Shown here: in pieces, positions 24,994 through 29,405 of the stretch | Position numbering within the stretch: the first letter of the stretch is position 1 | Layout of the letters: each line of letters opens with the position of its first letter | Assembly: GCA_031260095.1 (NCBI GenBank) | Contig: JAIRKN010000079.1 | Span: forward strand, 1 to 29,405 | Direction of reading: 5' to 3' | Source of the DNA: Tannerella sp. | Lineage (GTDB): Bacteria > Bacteroidota > Bacteroidia > Bacteroidales > Tannerellaceae | Length of the DNA stretch: 29,405 bases | The notes under the pieces: model-generated | Told to the model about the DNA's origin: nothing | Seen by the model: only the letters and a program-made list of their open reading frames with translations | The model's database searches: none | Program-made: the position numbers and the translations under genes

Positions 24994-27900
24994 ATGGCAT
25001 TCAGAAAAGATACAAAAATAAAGAGTGACTTTACAAAGATAACCATTGCTTTGGCGTCACCTGAGGAGATTCTGGAAAATTCCCATGGTGAGGTTCTTAA
25101 GCCGGAAACAATTAATTATCGCACTTATAAACCGGAACGTGACGGATTGTTTTGTGAGCGTATATTCGGGCCGGTAAAAAATTATGAATGTTATTGCGGT
25201 AAGTATAAACGTATCCGTTATAAAGGTATCGTTTGTGACCGGTGTGGTGTGGAAGTAACGGAAAAGAAAGTGCGCCGTGAACGTTCGGGGCATATCCATT
25301 TGGTAGTACCTGTGGCACATATCTGGTATTTTCGTACATTACCCAATAAAATCGGTTATTTGTTAGGGTTGCCGACAAAAAAACTGGATTCTATCATTTA
25401 TTACGAGCGCTATATCGTAATACAGAAAGGAATTATAGATTCGGTAAGTGAATCAGACCTTTTGTCAGAAGAAGAATATCTGCAAATTATGGATAGTCTT
25501 CCAAAAGAAAATCAAATGCTGGAAGATACCGATCCGAATAAGTTTATCGCCAAAATAGGTGCGGAGGCAATATATGAACTGCTGGTTCGTCTTGATCTGG
25601 ATGCGCTTTCGTATGATTTGCGTAGCCATGCGATGACGGATACATCTCAGCAACGTAAAAATGAGGCGTTGAAACGTCTACAGGTAGTAGAATCTTTCCG
25701 TGCGTCGAAAGGGCGTAACAAACCGGAATGGATGATTGTAAAAGTGGTACCTGTTATTCCGCCGGAACTGCGTCCGCTTGTTCCGCTGGACGGAGGCCGT
25801 TTTGCCACATCTGACCTGAATGATCTGTATCGTCGTGTGATCATACGTAATAACCGTTTGAAACGATTGATCGACATCAAAGCGCCCGAAGTGATTCTGC
25901 GAAACGAAAAACGTATGTTGCAGGAAGCGGTTGATTCTTTGTTTGATAATTCACGTAAGTCAAGTGCCGTCAAATCGGATGCAAACCGTCCGTTGAAATC
26001 ATTATCCGACAGTTTGAAGGGTAAGCAGGGACGTTTCCGTCAGAATCTGTTAGGAAAGCGCGTTGACTATTCGGCCCGTTCGGTCATTGTGGTAGGGCCT
26101 GAACTTAAAATGGGCGAATGTGGTATTCCCAAGGGTATGGCCGCAGAACTATATAAGCCGTTTATTATTCGTAAGTTGATTGAGCGTGGTATTGTCAAGA
26201 CGGTAAAATCTGCCAAGAAAATTGTGGATAGGAAAGAGCCTGTTGTTTGGGATATTCTGGAATATGTAATGAAAGGACATCCGGTGTTGTTAAACCGTGC
26301 CCCGACTTTGCATCGTCTTGGTATACAAGCTTTCCAGCCAAGAATGATTGAAGGAAAAGCTATTCAGTTGCACCCATTGGCATGTACTGCATTTAATGCG
26401 GATTTTGACGGCGATCAGATGGCGGTTCATTTACCTCTTGGTAATGAGGCAATCCTGGAAGCGCAGATGTTGATGCTTGCTTCCCATAATATCCTGAATC
26501 CGGCAAACGGAGCTCCTATTACCGTACCTTCGCAGGATATGGTTTTGGGATTATATTATATCACAAAGACACGTGCCGGAGTGAAAGGCGAAGGACTTAC
26601 GTTCTATGGTCCGGAAGAAGCCACCATTGCATATAATGAAGGGAAAGTGGATATACATGCGATCATCAATGTTTGTATTGAAGATATTGATGAAAACGGC
26701 GAATTTGTTAAGAAAACGATTGATACGAGTGTAGGTCGCCTGATGGTAAATGAATATATACCGCTGGAAGTCGGCTTCATTAATGAAGTATTAGGGAAGA
26801 AAGCGTTGCGTGATATCATAAGCAAAGTAATAAAAACATGCGGCGTCGCCCGTACCTGTCAGTTCCTTGACGATATAAAGAATCTCGGATATTACATGGC
26901 TTTTAAGGGCGGATTATCTTTTAATCTTGCCGATGTGATTATCCCGGAGGAAAAAGATGAATTTGTGAAAGAAGGATACGAAGAAGTGGAACAGATCGTG
27001 TCGAACTATAGCATGGGATTCATCACCAATAACGAACGTTATAACCAGATTATTGATACGTGGACCCATGTCAACAGTAAATTGTCAAAGATTCTGATTG
27101 ATAAACTGAGTGCCGACAATGACGGATTCAATTCCGTCTTCATGATGATGGATTCCGGCGCCCGTGGTTCGAAAGAACAGATCCGCCAGCTTTCCGGTAT
27201 GCGTGGATTGATGGCAAAACCGCAAAAGAGCGGAAGTGACGGCGGACAGATTATTGAAAACCCGATTCTATCAAACTTTAAAGAAGGTTTGTCGGTGTTG
27301 GAGTACTTTATCTCTACGCACGGTGCCCGTAAAGGTTTGGCCGATACCGCATTGAAAACGGCGGATGCCGGATACCTGACACGTCGTCTGGTGGATGTAT
27401 CGCATGATGTGATTGTGAATGAGGAAGATTGCGGAACACTCCGCGGATTGACATGTACCGAGCTGAAAAATAATGAGGATGTAATTGCGAATCTATATGA
27501 ACGTATCCTCGGACGCGTTTCGGTTCATGATATCATTCATCCGATAACCGGAGAGGTTATTATAGAGGCCGGAGAAGAAATACGTGAAAAAGCGGCGGAA
27601 GAGATACAGAATTCCCCAATTGAAAGTGTTGAGATACGTTCGGTACTCACCTGTGAATCGAAAAAAGGTGTTTGTGCAAAATGTTACGGACGTAACCTTG
27701 CTACCGGACAAATGGTTCAAAAAGGAGAAGTTGTCGGCGTCATCGCCGCGCAATCTATCGGCGAGCCGGGTACGCAGCTGACGCTTCGTACGTTCCATGT
27801 CGGCGGTATCGCTTCGAATATCGCAACGGAAAACAGTTTGGTTTCTAAGTATGATGGTATTCTTGAAATCGACGAATTGCGTACCGTTTATTCGGCAGAC

Positions 27901-29283
27901 GATAAGTGTAATGTGGTAGTGAGCCGTTTGGCCGAGATGCGCATTGTTGAACCAAATACGAAGATCGTTCTGCATAATAATAATATTCCCTACGGATCAA
28001 AGTTGTTCTTCAAGAGCGGCGATAGCATTAAAAAGGGAAATAAGATTATAGAATGGGACCCGTTCAATGCCGTAATTATTGCCGAAGCAGACGGTAAGAT
28101 CGCTTTTGAAAGTATGGAGGAGAATATCACCTACAAAGTAGAAAGTGATGAAACGACCGGTTTGAAAGAGATGATTATTATAGAGTCTAAGGATAAAACA
28201 AAAGCGCCTTCGGCTCATATTATTGATTCCAAGAAAAATGTATTGAAGAATTATTCATTGCCTTTGGGCGCTCACCTTACAAAGTCGGCAGGTGATCCTG
28301 TTAAGAGTGGCGAAGTGCTGGTGAAGATACCTCGCGCTGTCGGTAAGACGGGTGACATCACCGGCGGTCTTCCGCGTGTAACCGAGTTGTTTGAAGCGCG
28401 TAACCCGTCAAATCCGGCAGTCGTATCGGAGATAGATGGAGAAATCGCGTTTGGAAAAATCAAACGGGGGAACCGTGAGATTATCGTTACGTCCAAGTTG
28501 GGAGAAGAAAAGAAATATATGGTTCCGTTGTCCAAACAGTTGCTGGTACAGGAAAACGATTATGTGCGCGCCGGTATGCCATTATCCGACGGCGCTATTA
28601 CACCTGCGGATATTCTGGCTATTAAAGGCCCTACGGCTGTTCAGGAATATATCGTAAACGAAGTGCAGGATGTGTATCGTCTGCAAGGAGTGAAGATCAA
28701 CGATAAACATTTTGAGGTAATTGTACGTCAGATGATGCGTAAAGTAGAAGTTGTTGATCCGGGAGATACCCGTTTTCTTGAGCAACAGGTTGTTGATAAA
28801 CTTGAAATTATGGAAGAAAACGATCGTATATGGGGCAAAAAAGTGGTAATAGACGCCGGCGATTCGCAAAACCTGCGACCGGGACAGATTGTGACGGCAC
28901 GTAAACTGAGAGATGAAAACAGTCAGTTGAAACGTCGTGACTTGAGATCCGTTCAGGTGTGTGATGCCGTTCCGGCTACTACAAACCAGATCCTGCAGGG
29001 TATTACCCGTGCAGCGCTGCAAACCTCCAGCTTCATGTCCGCCGCTTCATTCCAGGAAACAACAAAAGTATTGAATGAAGCTGCTATCAATGGAAAGACG
29101 GATCATCTGGAAGGATTGAAGGAAAATGTCATTTGCGGCCACCTTATACCGGCCGGTACGGGACAACGTGAATACGACCGTATCATTGTCGGGGCAAAGG
29201 ATGAGTTTGACCGTAACGCTTCTGTCCGAAGTTTGGTTCGTTCGAAAGAAGACAACAGTATAAAGATGGAGTTTAAAGACTAA
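24994..29283 (+). CDS. rpoC: RNA polymerase subunit beta'
   Basis: The 1429-residue beta' subunit is complete. The N-terminal zinc site is C66, C68, C81 and C84; the catalytic magnesium loop NADFDGD is at 468-474, with D470, D472 and D474 present; the second zinc site is C813, C887, C894 and C897. The trigger-loop region reads [18 protein letters not shown], and the C-terminus has [21 protein letters not shown]. The length is typical for Bacteroidota. No strong terminator follows: only a weak 6-bp stem with one bulged base overlaps the stop region. Confidence 0.98.
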   Translation: MAFRKDTKIKSDFTKITIALASPEEILENSHGEVLKPETINYRTYKPERDGLFCERIFGPVKNYECYCGKYKRIRYKGIVCDRCGVEVTEKKVRRERSGHIHLVVPVAHIWYFRTLPNKIGYLLGLPTKKLDSIIYYERYIVIQKGIIDSVSESDLLSEEEYLQIMDSLPKENQMLEDTDPNKFIAKIGAEAIYELLVRLDLDALSYDLRSHAMTDTSQQRKNEALKRLQVVESFRASKGRNKPEWMIVKVVPVIPPELRPLVPLDGGRFATSDLNDLYRRVIIRNNRLKRLIDIKAPEVILRNEKRMLQEAVDSLFDNSRKSSAVKSDANRPLKSLSDSLKGKQGRFRQNLLGKRVDYSARSVIVVGPELKMGECGIPKGMAAELYKPFIIRKLIERGIVKTVKSAKKIVDRKEPVVWDILEYVMKGHPVLLNRAPTLHRLGIQAFQPRMIEGKAIQLHPLACTAFNADFDGDQMAVHLPLGNEAILEAQMLMLASHNILNPANGAPITVPSQDMVLGLYYITKTRAGVKGEGLTFYGPEEATIAYNEGKVDIHAIINVCIEDIDENGEFVKKTIDTSVGRLMVNEYIPLEVGFINEVLGKKALRDIISKVIKTCGVARTCQFLDDIKNLGYYMAFKGGLSFNLADVIIPEEKDEFVKEGYEEVEQIVSNYSMGFITNNERYNQIIDTWTHVNSKLSKILIDKLSADNDGFNSVFMMMDSGARGSKEQIRQLSGMRGLMAKPQKSGSDGGQIIENPILSNFKEGLSVLEYFISTHGARKGLADTALKTADAGYLTRRLVDVSHDVIVNEEDCGTLRGLTCTELKNNEDVIANLYERILGRVSVHDIIHPITGEVIIEAGEEIREKAAEEIQNSPIESVEIRSVLTCESKKGVCAKCYGRNLATGQMVQKGEVVGVIAAQSIGEPGTQLTLRTFHVGGIASNIATENSLVSKYDGILEIDELRTVYSADDKCNVVVSRLAEMRIVEPNTKIVLHNNNIPYGSKLFFKSGDSIKKGNKIIEWDPFNAVIIAEADGKIAFESMEENITYKVESDETTGLKEMIIIESKDKTKAPSAHIIDSKKNVLKNYSLPLGAHLTKSAGDPVKSGEVLVKIPRAVGKTGDITGGLPRVTELFEARNPSNPAVVSEIDGEIAFGKIKRGNREIIVTSKLGEEKKYMVPLSKQLLVQENDYVRAGMPLSDGAITPADILAIKGPTAVQEYIVNEVQDVYRLQGVKINDKHFEVIVRQMMRKVEVVDPGDTRFLEQQVVDKLEIMEENDRIWGKKVVIDAGDSQNLRPGQIVTARKLRDENSQLKRRDLRSVQVCDAVPATTNQILQGITRAALQTSSFMSAASFQETTKVLNEAAINGKTDHLEGLKENVICGHLIPAGTGQREYDRIIVGAKDEFDRNASVRSLVRSKEDNSIKMEFKD

Positions 29284-29367
29284 GGGATTATTTCATCCTT
29301 TCTGTTATAATGTTTGATAACACACAGCAAGGTCACCGGAGATAAAGATTTATGCATTATTCCTAAA

Positions 29368-29405
29368 ATGGCGAATCGTCGCGGCCTGATTACCGGCGCT
29401 ACCGG
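29368..29405 (+). CDS. N-terminus of a probable NAD(P)-binding Rossmann-fold enzyme (cut by window end)
   Basis: From ATG 29368 the frame reads MANRRGLITGATG up to the window end. A basic start followed by G-L-I-T-G-A-T-G is the first strand and glycine-rich loop of short-chain dehydrogenase/epimerase-type Rossmann proteins; sugar-nucleotide epimerases and GDP-mannose 4,6-dehydratases start this way. Thirteen residues are too few to name the enzyme. It starts 84 bases after rpoC in A+T-rich DNA; no clear promoter or terminator can be assigned in that gap. Confidence 0.5.
   Translation, partial: MANRRGLITGAT

Noticed and set aside
29281..29325. TAATGTTTG as a -7 box for the last gene
   Set aside because: The spacing between TA and TTTG is three bases rather than two and no -33 box is present.

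Overview
The window is Bacteroidota chromosomal DNA, almost certainly order Bacteroidales; I cannot fix the genus. The evidence is the repeated Bacteroidota promoter pattern (TTTG, 19-20 bases, then TAnnTTTG), the lack of Shine-Dalgarno sites before most genes, protein sequences typical of the group (RpoB, RpoC, GltX, a PgpH-like 7TM-HD protein), and the gene order rpsU-xerC-hpf-tRNA-tuf-tRNA-Trp-secE-nusG-rplKAJL-rpoBC.

Layout. 1-197: the right end of an IS1-family insertion sequence, cut by the window start. 265-3033: an A+T-rich accessory gene, a UPF1-like SF1 helicase with a C-terminal PD-(D/E)XK/DUF2726-like nuclease domain. 3034-3622: gene-poor DNA with hairpins, a near-palindromic direct repeat and a promoter. 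3623-6771: an outer-membrane beta-barrel protein, then primosomal helicase priA. 6740-8839 (minus): a PgpH-like membrane HD phosphodiesterase whose 3' end overlaps priA. 8956-11758: gltX and waaA (Kdo transferase). 11759-11962: a convergent gap with three 23-bp tandem repeats. 11963-14773 (minus): gamma-carbonic anhydrase, then a large membrane-anchored fusion of a beta-lactamase-type serine hydrolase and a CapA-type metallophosphatase.

From 14858 to 29283 everything is on the plus strand and belongs to gene expression. rpsU, a tyrosine recombinase (xerC) and a short hibernation factor (hpf) come first. Next is a promoter overlapped by an intrinsic terminator, two tRNA-Thr genes, tuf, tRNA-Trp, secE, nusG, rplK, rplA, rplJ and rplL. 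A strong terminator/attenuator hairpin follows, then rpoB and rpoC. The window closes with the first codons of a gene that looks like an NAD(P)-binding Rossmann enzyme.

Most of the window is conserved housekeeping sequence. The accessory material is the IS1 end plus helicase-nuclease gene (1-3100) and the serine hydrolase-CapA fusion. The helicase-nuclease gene is the best candidate for a defence-type function, but it appears to be a single gene and I do not see a clear multi-gene undescribed system.
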